Assembly (NCBI GenBank): GCA_029747015.1
Contig: JAKOGI010000570.1
Span: 1-64,000 of the forward strand
Direction of reading: 5' to 3'
Length of the DNA stretch: 64,000 nucleotides
From: Carnegiea gigantea
Taxonomy: Eukaryota > Streptophyta > Magnoliopsida > Caryophyllales > Cactaceae
Both the position numbers and the translations under genes were made by a program. This document shows, piece by piece, positions 21,145-34,255 of this stretch. Below the pieces are notes generated by a model. The model did no database searches. It was given only the letters and a program-made list of their open reading frames with translations, and was not told the DNA's origin. Every line of letters begins with the position of its first letter. The first letter of the stretch is position 1.

Positions 21145-21473
21145 TTAGGTGTTCCTATAAATAATGATCATGACAACAGCAGTTTGATTGTTTGAATAAA
21201 AATGAAATAGCATGACCCACCACGTTTCAAATTTGATTAAAATACATCCTATTGCCTAAAACTTTATTCAGTCAACAACTCAACATCAAAATTGTAACAT
21301 ATATATTTTTTGGGTTGGGGTTGTGTTTGGAGTGAGCATAACTTGTCCAATAAAAATAATAAAATTAAAGAGCTGGTTTTCAAAGAGTAACAACCTAAGT
21401 ACACATAAAGTTAGTGGAAATGCACCTTTAATAGAGGGAGAGACAGAGAGAGAATGCCCCAACAATAAACTAA

Positions 21474-21869
21474 GACTTCGTTAGGTCCTTAGAAAATTTG
21501 ATAGAAAGGAAAGTTAAAGGAAAAAAATGTGAAGGAAAAAAAAGTAGGGAGAAAATGAATTTTTTTCCTCCTATTTAAATTGAGGGAAAAAATACAAGAA
21601 TTTGGATGAGAAATTTGAAAATTGATGGAGTAGTTGAATCATGTTAATGTCATCTAAACAATGTGAGGTTGGAGGAGGTTGGGAATTTTTCTCAAACTTT
21701 CCTCACAATTTTATGCGAAAAATTTAATCACTTGTTTCTAACAATTTTTCCACCTAACTTTCCTCGATATTTTTTTCTTTGTGATTTTCTCTAAACCAAA
21801 TACAAGAAAAAAAGTAACTTTCTCAAAATTTTTTCTGTCCATCAAACTTTCCAAAGTCCAAACGGAGTC
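21474..21869. mobile_element. Tourist-like MITE (PIF/Harbinger type)
   Basis: 396 bp. It starts GACTTCGTTAGGTCC and ends with the inverse of GACTCCGTTTGGAC, with TAA on both sides (21471-21473 and 21870-21872). The inverted repeats stay similar for about 40 bp. No coding capacity. Confidence 0.75.
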
Positions 21870-22050
21870 TAAATAAAGATAAACGAATCGTCGTCTTCTT
21901 TTTTTTTTAGATAAAGATAAATGGACCAATTTGTATTTAAAAAATTAGCAAAATAATTGCATATGTAGACAATTGGATGGTGGCTGTATAATTGATAGAG
22001 AAACATAACTAATGATATGTAATTAAAATTTATCACTTCTTTACTACTGT

Positions 22051-22190
22051 AGATTGACTCAAGTGATTTGACACTTATTCTCTTAAATAAGATTTCAAAT
22101 TCAAGTCTTATGAATTGAGAAATTTCATAATAACAGAGCTGTATTTTTTGATAAATCAATAGTAACTCGATTCTAATAAAATAAATAATC
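22051..22190 (+). mobile_element. tRNA-derived SINE (second family), diverged copy
   Basis: Contains TTGACTCAAGTGATTTGACACTT, which resembles the A-box start of this family, and a decayed B-box region (TTCAAATTCAAGTC). It matches in inverse orientation the copies at 27752, 45265, 46205 and 63352. Confidence 0.5.
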
Positions 22191-22892
22191 AAAACCCCCA
22201 AAAACCTTTATGACCTTTTGTCCTTTTAGGTTGGATCCGGGCTTCAATAATTGATGTAACAGGAAAAGTAAAAAACAAAACACAACGTAAAAGAAGAATG
22301 AAGTATTTGGGCTTCCTAAGAACCTTGGTGAGACATTTTTCTGACGCGTGAAAAAAAAAAAAAGCGCGTGCGGTTCATTTGGCGTGTAAGAAATGAATGA
22401 AGAAATTCACAATTAAGAAAGCCCATTTCATTATGGGCGCTTGTTAACTTAAATATTGATTAATATCCTATTCAGAAAAATTAGCAATTTAAGTAGCAGA
22501 TAACGATTTAGGTAATAAATAGTTGTTTAGATAGCGGACATCATTTCTAATTTAACCGTTAGCGGATAGCTATTTGGATGAGCAGTTGAAATAGATGTGT
22601 TCCGTCAATTTAGCTGTTGGGTTAGCTGATTAATGTAAATTTACATAAAAGAATATAGATAATTTTCAAAGATAAAATTTTCAAAGGATATTTTTTGGCA
22701 AAAAAATATGAAATGCTACTTTTGAATGCAAAACGTTAATATTGTTAGCTTTTCAGAAACACTGCTTAAAACGCTAAACGCTACTTGAAATGTTAGTCAA
22801 AATGCTATGTTACCGAACATCCAAAATTACTTAATGAATGTATTGACTTAGTCAAAACGTCAAAGGTTACCCAAAACGCTATTGCCGAACAC

Positions 22893-23478
22893 TAGGGGTG
22901 TGCAGAAAAACCTGAAACCGAAAAATCGAATCGAAAAACAGCAAAAATCGAACCGAAAAACTGGCTAACCGAACAAAATTTTCAATAAAATTGGTTCGGT
23001 TAACTGAACCAAAATTTTCTTCGGTTTTCGGTTCGGTTACGGTTCAGACTATTTGAAAATTCGAGCCGAAAATAATTTTGTTTTTAAAAAAAAGTACACA
23101 TAAAAAATAAAAAATAGGTAAGAAAGTGCACTTTTTTATTATTTATAAATGGTTACCAAAGTTTAATTTTTATAAAAAGAATTGAAACATAAAAAATAAA
23201 AATTTAGGTGAGAAAGTATAAGTTTTTTATTATTTATAAACGGTTAACCGGTAACCGAACTAAAAAATCGATTAATCGAACCGAAAAACCGGTTAACAGA
23301 AATTTTTTGGTTCAGTTATGGTTCGAGATTTTGGTGAACCGAAATTTTTGGTTAACCGAAAAACGGTTAACCGAAATTTTTGGTTCGGTTACGGTTCGGG
23401 TTTTTAGCGATCCGAAATTTTTGGTTAACAAATTTTTAGTTAACCGAAACTCCGATTAATCGATTTTACACACCCCTA
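22893..23478. mobile_element. hAT-type MITE with perfect target duplication
   Basis: 586 bp. It starts TAGGGGTGTGCAG and ends TTACACACCCCTA, flanked by the perfect 8-bp direct repeat CCGAACAC (22885-22892 and 23479-23486). The interior is filled with CCGAA/TTCGG and GGTTAACCG motifs like the subterminal repeats of hAT elements. No transposase frame. Confidence 0.9.
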
Positions 23479-23792
23479 CCGAACACGCCTGTAGTTGCAG
23501 CAAAAAAAAAAGATATTGGTATAGTTGCTGATAGTTATTATTAGATATCTAAATTGAATTTTTATATCAATATTTATATATCTATTGACACTAAAAAAAG
23601 CAAAATTATTCATTTCATTATATGTTTATTTTTTATTATGGGTTTTTTTTTTTTTGGGCGGGGTCCAAAAAAGGGGTCAAGCACTTGGAATAGTCATATT
23701 ATTATTGCATAATGTGACATTGCCAAGCCACGCTGGCTACATCCACAAACAAAATTGGAAAGATAGAGTTAGGGTGCAATTCTAAACAATCA

Positions 23793-24240
23793 AAGGAGAG
23801 TCTACTGCCACTTCTAAATTAGCTAAGGCATCTACTGCCTTGTTTGCCTCGCCGTAACAGTGTTCCATCTTCACTTGCGACTCATGCTGATATATGAGCT
23901 TTTGACATTCTTTAACAATAAAAACATGGGTGGTATTCTCCTTCACAGGTGTTTGCTTCTTAGTAAGGACCACCATAGAATCCATATTGATTTCGAATTT
24001 CCTGAAACCGGATTCCCCATGCCACACGCAATCCCTTGAGGTGGGTGAGTAGCTCGGCTTTTTACTGTAGTGTATTCACCAAAAATTCTATAAAATCCTT
24101 TCACCCACGTCCCCCTCGTAGCCTAGGACCCCTAAACACTCCACCACCCCCCGGCGGTGCCCGGATTACCCTTGGCAGCACCATCAACGTTAAGTTTCAC
24201 CCATCCATCAGATGGAGGCATTCACCGAACCAAGATTTCC
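23793..24240 (-). pseudogene. LINE RNase H (RVT_3) remnant
   Basis: Read on the minus strand, it begins PPSDGWVKLNVDGAAKGNPG, the opening strand and catalytic Asp of the LINE RNase H domain. After a frame break it continues FEINMDSMVVL and ends with HCYGEANKAVDALANL, the usual closing motif. No reverse transcriptase is present. It resembles the better-preserved copy at 37560-38200. Confidence 0.7.
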
Positions 24241-24781
24241 TACTTTTGTTCACGGTATGCAAGATCGATATTCTGCCCAGATCCTCCTTTTCGTTCATTT
24301 AAAATTTCTCAGCGCCGATCCCATATGAATTCAAACGATTCTAAAGAGACGTAGTGCGTGCCTTCGAAACATCGTTTGTTTCTCCATTTCCACAACCACC
24401 ACCTAGTAGTTACAGAAACAGCGTCCCATTCAACTCGTGTAGCATTTAACAAAAAAAATCTATACATTTTTATCACGTCTCATTTGATTAAATGAGCACC
24501 ATACATGCTTACGCGAAAAATGAACTTACTGATTTAACAAAACAATTTATTAAGAAAATTTGACCAATCTAAACCTCAAGCCTGGAAGATTTGTTGTTTA
24601 GTACATAAAGTCATTCTCTTTTGCTATGAGGATTTGTAATCAATGTAGTTTTCTTTGAAGCATGCATACATATATATATTGCGACTCCTCGATTCTTTGG
24701 GGATGATCATCACGTTGGGAGACATGATTTTTCAATAGCAGCTTAAGTCACTAAAAGTAATCCTTATGGCCGTTTCGCAGA
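24241..24781. other. Intergenic, nothing recognised
   Basis: AT-rich spacer upstream of the tRNA gene. Confidence 0.5.
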
Positions 24782-24854
24782 GGGGATGTAGCTCAGATGG
24801 TAGAGCGCTCGCTTAGCATGCGAGAGGTACGGGGATCGATACCCCGCATCTCCA
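24782..24854 (+). tRNA. tRNA-Ala(AGC): tRNA-Ala (AGC)
   Basis: 73 nt, identical to 26900-26972. The acceptor stem GGGGATG/CATCTCC contains the G3:U70 wobble pair that marks alanine tRNAs. The A box is TAGCTCAGATGG, the anticodon loop CTTAGCATG has AGC, and the B box is GGATCGATACC. There is no intron. A pol III terminator of six T follows at 24862-24867. Confidence 0.97.
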
Positions 24855-24861
24855 TTTAAAC

Positions 24862-24867
24862 TTTTTT
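24862..24867 (+). terminator. Pol III terminator of tRNA-Ala
   Basis: TTTTTT run 8 nt after the tRNA 3' end. Confidence 0.7.
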
Positions 24868-25765
24868 CCATTTCTGCAAATTTCAGCTTTTGTGGTTCCC
24901 CTGTTCTTCTGTTGAACTTGCTAGCTCCCTCTTTTTGGTGCCACTTTGCAGCAAAATTGAAACAAACATTTTTATTCAATTATAAGCATTATTCTGCGCG
25001 TAAGTTACAAAAATACTAGTAACTAGATTCATTAAACATCATCATGTTCCCCGACTAGTCCGCTGTGCTTCTTCCCCAGTAGAACGTAACCACATAACAC
25101 CCATGGGTCCCTTTCGGGCTATGATTTCCTTCAAAAATTAAAGCTGAAGAAGTCTGACCCAACATAACCCGATTCGAACCTTACCTAAAGTTACGGGGTT
25201 CTTCCCCCTCCTAATCTGCTACCATATAAGATCGAAGGAAAACATCCTCATGTCCCCCTACTACTCAGCTATGCTTCTTGCCCGGAAGATCGTGAGTCAC
25301 TAATTTTTTGAAGATCCATATCGATGTTACTCTGGGGGCAATAATTAAGAGACAAATCTGCAAGGATCATGTACTGTTCATAGTTTAGATTGGAATAAAT
25401 AAATCCTTGGCTGATAGAATGGGAGTCCCATAGAAAATATGAATTCAACAAAGAAGTGAACCTTCTGTTACTAAAAAACTGAAAGTTGAACTTCCAAATC
25501 CAGACAAATAGAAAGGCAGTTAACTTAAAGCTATACACAAATAGAAAGGCAGCCATATATATTAAGATATATAGACTCCTTACTAATTAATACTAGCAAC
25601 ACAAATTCGAAATTCAAAGAGCAAGGCAATGATAATTAGTCATATCTAAACCTAGATATGACCAAAATAAGGGCAACGACAATAATAGTGATTGCCCATC
25701 TTAATTAAAATCAATCCCCCTCCCCTAATGTTCGTTCTTTGTTTCAATGTGATCGATCTCGATCC
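24868..25765. other. Spacer downstream of the cysteine protease gene
   Basis: No gene recognised. Two loosely similar segments (about 25038-25090 and 25238-25293, both with catgt(t)ccccga/ct and gcttcttgcccc-like stretches) suggest an old local duplication. The protease 3' untranslated region probably lies at the right end. Confidence 0.4.
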
Positions 25766-27523
<1,758 letters not shown>

Positions 27524-27629
27524 TGAGGTGGGGAGAGGGTTTAGCTCTTGGGGTGGGTTGATTGTGAGTTTATGGGAAGGGTTTGAGTTTGAAGGAAGAA
27601 GGTTGGGGAAATGACGGGGTGCTCAAGGG

Positions 27630-27642
27630 GTTTTATAGCAGA
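27630..27642 (-). promoter_or_regulatory. TATA box of the cysteine protease gene
   Basis: CTATAAAAC on the minus strand, about 110 bp upstream of the ATG at 27523. This spacing fits a core promoter with a short leader. Confidence 0.65.
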
Positions 27643-27751
27643 ATTTGACTGGTGGTTGGGAGTACTAAGAAATGGGAAGTGAAGACTGAAGAGGTGATCT
27701 AATGAGTTCTTTTTTTATTTTTATTTTTTTTTTTGGTGTTGAATTCTCCAT

Positions 27752-27896
27752 TTGATTGGAGTCAAGTTACTGTTGGCTCAATAAGGAGTATAACTCTTCT
27801 ATTATAGATTTTCTTCATTTATAAGACTCGAATCTAGGACCTTACTTAAAGAGAATAAGTGACAAATCACTTGATCCAATTTGTGTTGGTTTCTTT
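27752..27896 (-). mobile_element. tRNA-derived SINE (second family)
   Basis: On the minus strand it reads ACCAACACAAATTGGATCAAGTGATTTG..., then an A-box-like start, a B-box-like AGATTCGAGTC, and an ATTATAG/AAGAG tail. It shares order and spacing with the copies at 45265, 46205 and 63352. Confidence 0.6.
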
Positions 27897-28987
27897 TAAG
27901 TTTATAATTAATTGTTTATTTGTATAATTGATTATTATAGGCTTGATTTTTAACTTGGTTGCACTTTATATAGTCATATATGTGTCAAGTATGTTGACAC
28001 TTGGTACATATTAAGGTGTAATGAACGAAAACTAAATAAATTACTTGAATATAAGTAGACCTTTCTCATGTGAATACTTCACCAAATTCAAGTTACTATA
28101 TAACATGTTATAACTAAGTGTAGTTGTAGGTAGTAACTAATTGACATAAACAAATCAGTGTAATTACTTAACTGCAAATATTTTACTATGTTTAGTACAC
28201 TCATTACAGCTTTTACAAAAATAAGTCAATGTTGCCGCTAATCGCTTTAATTCTCTTTTTTTTTTTCATGGAATTAATGTATCATAATCAGTGAACCATT
28301 GAAATAATTAGTGATCTACCTTGGGACTCGAAATTCATTGAAAAAAAGGAAGATATGGTGGGAAGTGCAGTGAGCCGTGGGCAGTTGGCCCTTGGGGAGT
28401 GAACATGGAGGGAATATCGGGTAGGGGATAGACCAACCGCTACAGTTGGGAATTTTCAATTTTGGCGGCAAAAGATATTTTAAAAAAAGAAATAATAAGA
28501 GGGAAAGAGGATGAAGAACGATGGGTGACCTGGGGAAGCGGAGTGCCTGCAAAAATGCAATTAATGAGGATTGTGATCGTGTGTCCGTCATGCACAGCTC
28601 AGTGCGTAGGACTTGGGTGCCTAGATTCAAGATCAAGCTACTCGATGCATTACGTAAACACCGAAGGAATGTGATGGACGTTCCTGGTTCTGCCACGTAT
28701 CAATCTGGTATCAGCTGCCTTCAGCTCGGGAGTATTCCCCACCGCACACCGGAATTACTAAACCATCAAGATTCCTCCTGAATAGTTGCTGAGTACTCAA
28801 CTTGGTTAAAGGGGCTCGTTCTTCATAGCTCATCAGCGCCTCCTCCCGTCACTGCTAGGATCAGATGGGTTTCGCATTTCTATTATTAATTTTATATTAG
28901 ATCCGTATCGTATCAAGCTTTCTACTTAACTCTATTTGTTGTATTAGAATTTAGTAATATTTATAGGAGACGGTATATATGAAACAT
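27897..28987. other. Intergenic, nothing recognised
   Basis: AT-rich spacer. Open frames of 70-126 codons near 28316-28781 on both strands lack domains and are treated as chance. Confidence 0.5.
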
Positions 28988-29260
28988 CAGCGGCGAAATT
29001 AGAAATTTCGAGCAGGAGTGTAGGAATTTTTTTGTCTGGGTTTCGAGATAGAGATTAGAATGTCGAAACCTCAAAGGCCGAAGAGAGATGAGGGGACAGG
29101 GTTGTTCAAAGGTGAAAAGTTTTTTTAGGAAAAAAAAAAATCAAAAGTGCATGCAAGGGTGCTCGAACCTGCATCCTCAAGGAGACCAAAAACAAGCAAA
29201 TCCCCATTGGGCCACTAGGCAAAATGCAACATCATGTTTTGAACCTGCTAGACCTGCCCT
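28988..29260 (-). repeat. Possible tRNA-related dispersed repeat
   Basis: The minus strand contains GCCTAGTGGCCCAATGG and GGTTCGAGCACC about 40 nt apart, resembling A and B boxes. The left side begins GGCGAAATTAGAAATTT, a phrase I associate with plant dispersed repeats. Boundaries and family are uncertain. Confidence 0.4.
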
Positions 29261-30597
29261 GTGAAACATGAAAAGACCTGTGGATATTTGTAGAAAGTAG
29301 AATAATTGATAGAAAATAATCCCAAGAAATTATATTTTTGTAAATCTACGAAGAGTGAGAAGTCTAAGTATAACATATACCATCGAGGTTAGGGGAAGTA
29401 TGGAATTAAACGATATGCTTTGTAAATATTGATATAATATCTTAGTCCTCTAATAGGTATGGAATCTGAATTTACCTGTCCTCTCGCTCTAAATTGGCCA
29501 TAGCTCGCAGCAGTTACAACTAAAGTACATGTTTTGACATGTCCTAAGTTATTTTGTTTTACCAGCTAAATAAAAGCATACATGATTAAACTAATTCAAT
29601 TAACAATAAAAATAATTCTATAACATATAGACCATTCCATTTTTAATTACTCTTAGCTCAGAGATCTTCACAAATGGAGTAAAGATAAATTAATGATAAT
29701 TATCTTTAACGATTTCTTCATACAAAACTTAAATTAAAAAAAAAAAAAAGCAAATTGGTCATATCCTAGAGTAAATGAAATTAATAAACGAGAGAACCCA
29801 AGACTCAACTGGATGTCCTAGCAAATTTTTTGGATAATCTTGTACATAGGATTAGAGATGCAAGGAATATTTCTGGAAATAAAAATTTGATTTTTGTGTG
29901 TTTTTTATGGGGGTGCTTAATTATTTTTTATGGGCGGTGCTTAATGATTTTTTATTTTTCTCTTTCAATTTATGGAGTTTTTCATGCAGGGATGCTATTA
30001 GGTGAGCAAGAAAACAACAGGGATCAGCTCCAAAGCAGCATGTACATTGTCAGAATCCTGACTCAAATCACCTCCTAGTATACAGGCAAGGGAACAGTAA
30101 ACCACAAAAGACAAGAAAAACGTAAGTTAGATTGGATAACAGAGATTCTGGAATGGAATCCTGCCTTTCCCCACCGCTGGGTTGGAATTCGCATGACCTT
30201 TTGTTCCCCCCGAATTATTGTTGGTCATATCCAGTAAAGTAGAGATACCAGGGGTAAGTATGTAATAATTGTTAAAATCAAAACTCGACCACTCCAAATT
30301 AGACATACAAAAACGTCCGCTAACTTTTCTCAGATAAGCTGTAGAACGATTTCCAACATATGGTCATTTAGAGCAAGCAAATGCATTGCAAGGGTATCTA
30401 TGACCACCGAAGGAAATACAACGTCAATCCTCGAAGTCCACCACTTCCAAACTTAAAACTGACTCATCATACTTGCGTTTTCCTTTCAAATTCTTTCCTT
30501 AAACTCATCGGCATTCTCTCTATGACAGGAATTTCATCTCCGTTGATAGAAATATCAAGCGATTTGTCCAACTTCAAGGCTTCTTGAGCAACCATTG
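29261..30597. other. Intergenic, nothing recognised
   Basis: AT-rich spacer with short A and T runs; no supported gene. Confidence 0.5.
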
Positions 30598-31362
30598 GTG
30601 GTGTTTGATTGTTGGCTATATGAATAGATTTTTAAAAAAAAAAATGACTTTTTGGAAGCATTTTGGCCGTTTAATTAAGTCAAATAATTGTTTTTGGTGC
30701 TGGCTCAATAATTGTTTGGAATGACTTTTTGGTCTCAAAAAGTCATTTCTGAAAAGGTAAACCAATTAGTTTTTTCAAATAGGTGTTTGGATTTTGCCAT
30801 TTTGGTTTCCAAATGACCATAATGCCTAAATATTGACCTAAATTACACCAATTGCCATTTTCAACAAAACTATGAAATCATTTATGTCAATTAATTTTTC
30901 ATAATATATATTTTAAATATCATATAAATTTCACCTCACATTAAAAAATAAAAACAAACTAATAATAAACAAATTTTATGTCAAAATAAAAAGCAAATAA
31001 TGTTATGGGTAGTAGATGTTGTGTAAATTTTACTTCTTACTATTAAAAAAAATTAGATAAGTATAAGTACAATTAACAAAATAGGACTTTAAATAAATAT
31101 TATTGTGCATATTACTTAAATTTCAATTCATAAATATTGAGAAGAAAATTGAATACTAAATAATAAAAATCATGTGTATATAAATAATAAAATAGAGTTA
31201 AGGGTAGAAGAGTAATTTTATCAGACAACTTACAAAAACAGTCAATTTCACCATATATTTTTTTTACAAACAGCTAATGTAATGAGCTAATAGAAAGAAC
31301 TAATACAAACAGCTAATAACAAACAGTTAATGCAAACAGCTAATCGATGTTTGTCAAACAGG
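30598..31362. mobile_element. GTTTG-ended MITE with target duplication
   Basis: About 765 bp, from GTGGTGTTTGATTG to TTTGTCAAACAGG. The ends are short inverted repeats of the TGTTTG(G)-A type with AACAGCTAAT repeats inside. ACCATTG flanks it at 30591-30597 and 31363-31369. It is related in reverse orientation to the elements at 39934 and 43095. Confidence 0.6.
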
Positions 31363-32828
31363 ACCATTGTGAATGTAGAAGAGTCTTGGTTAGCTTCCTC
31401 ATGTTGCCTTTTTTGAACATATATAGATTTGTTCTCTGTACACCACCTTCTACTTTGCTATTCTTCAACTTTTAGTGCTTTTACCTGATTCACTTCTTCC
31501 TCTTCCAACCTGCATGATAGTTGCACAAGGCCTACTTGACACACCCTCCTTGGTAGCTTGAGGATTGAGCAACTTAATGTCAATATTTGCCTTTCTTAGT
31601 TGTCCCAAACAGGGCATCATATACTGTTTAGCTCTTTGTTGTTGTTGTCATCCTTGCACTTCACTTGGTTTTTCACCATCCGAAGAATTCTTGTGAAAAC
31701 TGCTCTAGAATTGGCACGACATATGATTCTACAAAGCTCAAGGTTTTTTATTTTTTAATCACTAGTAAGCTTCCAAGAAGCATAAAAATAATAAAATAAG
31801 TATCACATACGTTTAATATAATCAAAACATCTGATTATATTATTTGACATCGATGAAAATTTATCCTATCAAATTTTGATCCAACAGCTCACCCTAAATT
31901 TAATAGCCCATAGATCGTACATAACAAACTATCAAAATTCAAAGCCCCCATAAATAAATTCAAAGTTGAAGATCAAATGAAACAGCCTTGTATGTATGTC
32001 TTTTAGAAGCATGCTAGCATATCTTTTACTCTCTCTTTTCCCAAACATAAGAGAGAATCTGCAGTCTTTTTGGTTTGGTTCATGACGTATAAGTTGTATT
32101 TTGAGGTCTGGGGGCAGTTGGACCACGAAATAATTCTACAGAAATTAAAGCCATCATTTTCAAAATGTTGATGCTCTCAGTCTCTCTGATTAATATATAT
32201 ATATATATATACACAATGGAAAATTTGAGGGCCTAGTATGCGCACGCTTGCCCATGCATCAGTCTACGAATTGATCGCAAGTTGCAACCAGAAAATTAAT
32301 GAAGTGGAGACGGAAGACAAATGGGTTATGGCGGCGGTCGCCGTATAATCTTGTCCGCCTCACCCACAGACCCACTACACCCTCTTCACTCTCAACACTC
32401 ATTTCTGTATTTATATCTCTGTTGCCTCACCTGCTTCGTTACTTATTATCTACATTATCTTCGTCCCCACTTTTTTTTCCCCCCTTTTTCTTCCTCGGAT
32501 TTTGTTCCACTTTGTTTTTTCCCTCTTTTGACCTTTTTTCTATTTTTTTGGGTTTTTTGGGGTGAGAAATGTAATGCATGGCTAAATGCTAAGTCACATG
32601 TTTACCGGCCCATGCCCTCAAACATTAACATCTAGAAAATGACCACTTCATAACAAAACATAGCATAATCTTTGTTATATCATTGCTTTGACACAGAATC
32701 CGTATTTTGATTAATAATTTATCACCACCAAGCTCACTACTTCGCAGTTCCTCTTTCCAGCTGGCCTTTTGTATAGAATATTGAAGAACTTGATGACGGT
32801 CAAAGTAAAAGATCTAAGAAATCTATAT
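31363..32828. other. Intergenic, nothing recognised
   Basis: Spacer with a (TA)n microsatellite at about 32191-32210 and a T/C-rich stretch at 32340-32560 that creates long but domain-free frames. Confidence 0.5.
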
Positions 32829-33230
32829 TAATAAAATTAAAGGGTTTGAATATGTATATAAGTTTATGAGTTACTTCACACATTGTCAATTAATTTTGGG
32901 TTGGAATCTCATTTGAGATTATATGTATGGCTCATTGTTTATGGCCCAATTGATTTGTCACTGTCCCCGTTTGATTAAAATTATGTGCACATATTGAGTT
33001 TTCTTAGTAGCCCACACGTGAGGGGCGTATTGGAGCATAAAAATGGGTGTTGTCTTACATTGATAAAAATGAAAGAATTAGGAAAGTGGAGTTTGTCCCA
33101 TGCACATTGATAAAATTAAAAGGTATGAGCATGTATATAAATTTGTGAATTATTCCACTCATTGTCATTTGATTTTATGTTGGAACCTTATTATAGGTAC
33201 GACTCATTATTTATGACCCAATTAATATAT
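32829..33230. repeat. Direct repeat of about 125 bp, probable LTR-type fragments
   Basis: 32829-32956 and 33109-33230 are similar: aaaattaaaggg/aggt, then atgtatataa, cac..cattgtcaat, gggttggaa and gactcattgtttatg. The TATA-like atgtatataa followed by a pyrimidine-rich leader resembles the promoter part of small plant LTR elements. No protein is encoded. Confidence 0.5.
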
Positions 33231-33716
33231 AAAAATTTAAAATTGATGATCTTATTTTATCAATCCTAGCTAGGGCGGTTAAAAAGAAACAGAAAAAGTA
33301 GTAAAGTAGCTCCTGCAAGATATCGTCTGCTGCCTGCACCCTAATCTGTTACATCAGAGCACACAAAAGTCATGTTGCGGATAAATAAATTGTATGTGTG
33401 AGTGTTCTATATCACCGCCGATTAATTTTAGTATGATTTTTTTTTTTCCCGGCCTTCTGCAGTTGATTTTGCGCTATGTAATCAATGGATGGCTTAAACT
33501 TTGATTCTGGATTGATTACCTGTTGTCGAACCCCTGGGGAACTGTGGGCGCAAGGTTTTGCTTTGGTGGTTTCGCGCTGAAGCTCGTGCAGGCAACCAAT
33601 TTCCTGCTGGGTGAGTTGGTTGCCTTCGCTAGATTCTGATGCAATTATAAACATAAATTTCGCGCCTAAAATAAATTAGACAAGAAATTCAGCAATAAAT
33701 TGAATTTTTGTATTGA

Positions 33717-34255
33717 TGTAGTGTGTAGGTACAATATCTGAATTTAATACAGTAAAATGATCATCTAATTCGATCTCCTAGTGACTTGAGTATTCCGAGG
33801 GTTTAATACTTGATCTCGGTTGATGCAAATCAGCTGAAGAACTCTGAAGGCTGTTCTTGATTTTGATCTGCAAGTAGCTGATTATGGTTTCTGAAACTTT
33901 GCAAGTCTTGATCCTTCTCGCCTGGTAGTTGGATGCTCCTTGCCGTCTGAGTTCTGAATTCTGCAAAATGCTGAATGAATCAACTGAAGGAAAATGACCC
34001 TTATTTATAGGCTCTGCCAGCTAGGGCTAGAGCCGGGTTTTGGGCCTAGGCCTAGTAATTATTTTCTTATTTTTAAATAAAGAAAATAATTACTAATTTC
34101 TGCATCATCAATGACACATGGCGGCTTTTGATTGGCTGCACTTAATTTTGACCAAGCGGGCCCACCAAAGTCAACGTGACACATGACACTTTATGGTTGG
34201 TCCATTTTTTACACGTGGCACCATTCGATTGGTTGCAAAATTTTTGCTTTCTACA
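33717..34255 (-). repeat. LTR-like sequence (TGTAG...CTACA)
   Basis: 539 bp bounded by TGTAG and CTACA. On the minus strand an upstream half with CCACGTGT and repeated ACACGTGGC/GACACATG motifs is followed by CCTATAAATAAGGG (near 34010), then a leader. This looks like a promoter-containing LTR. No matching 5-bp target duplication, second LTR or standard primer site is seen. It could equally be the promoter of an unknown transcript running to about 33412. Confidence 0.35.

Noticed and set aside
28316..28781. Overlapping frames of 70-126 codons on both strands
   Set aside because: No domain, no consistent splice signals and biased composition; treated as chance.
32299..32635. Plus-strand frames rich in Ser, Leu and Phe
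   Set aside because: They arise from a T/C-rich tract and have no domain or gene context.
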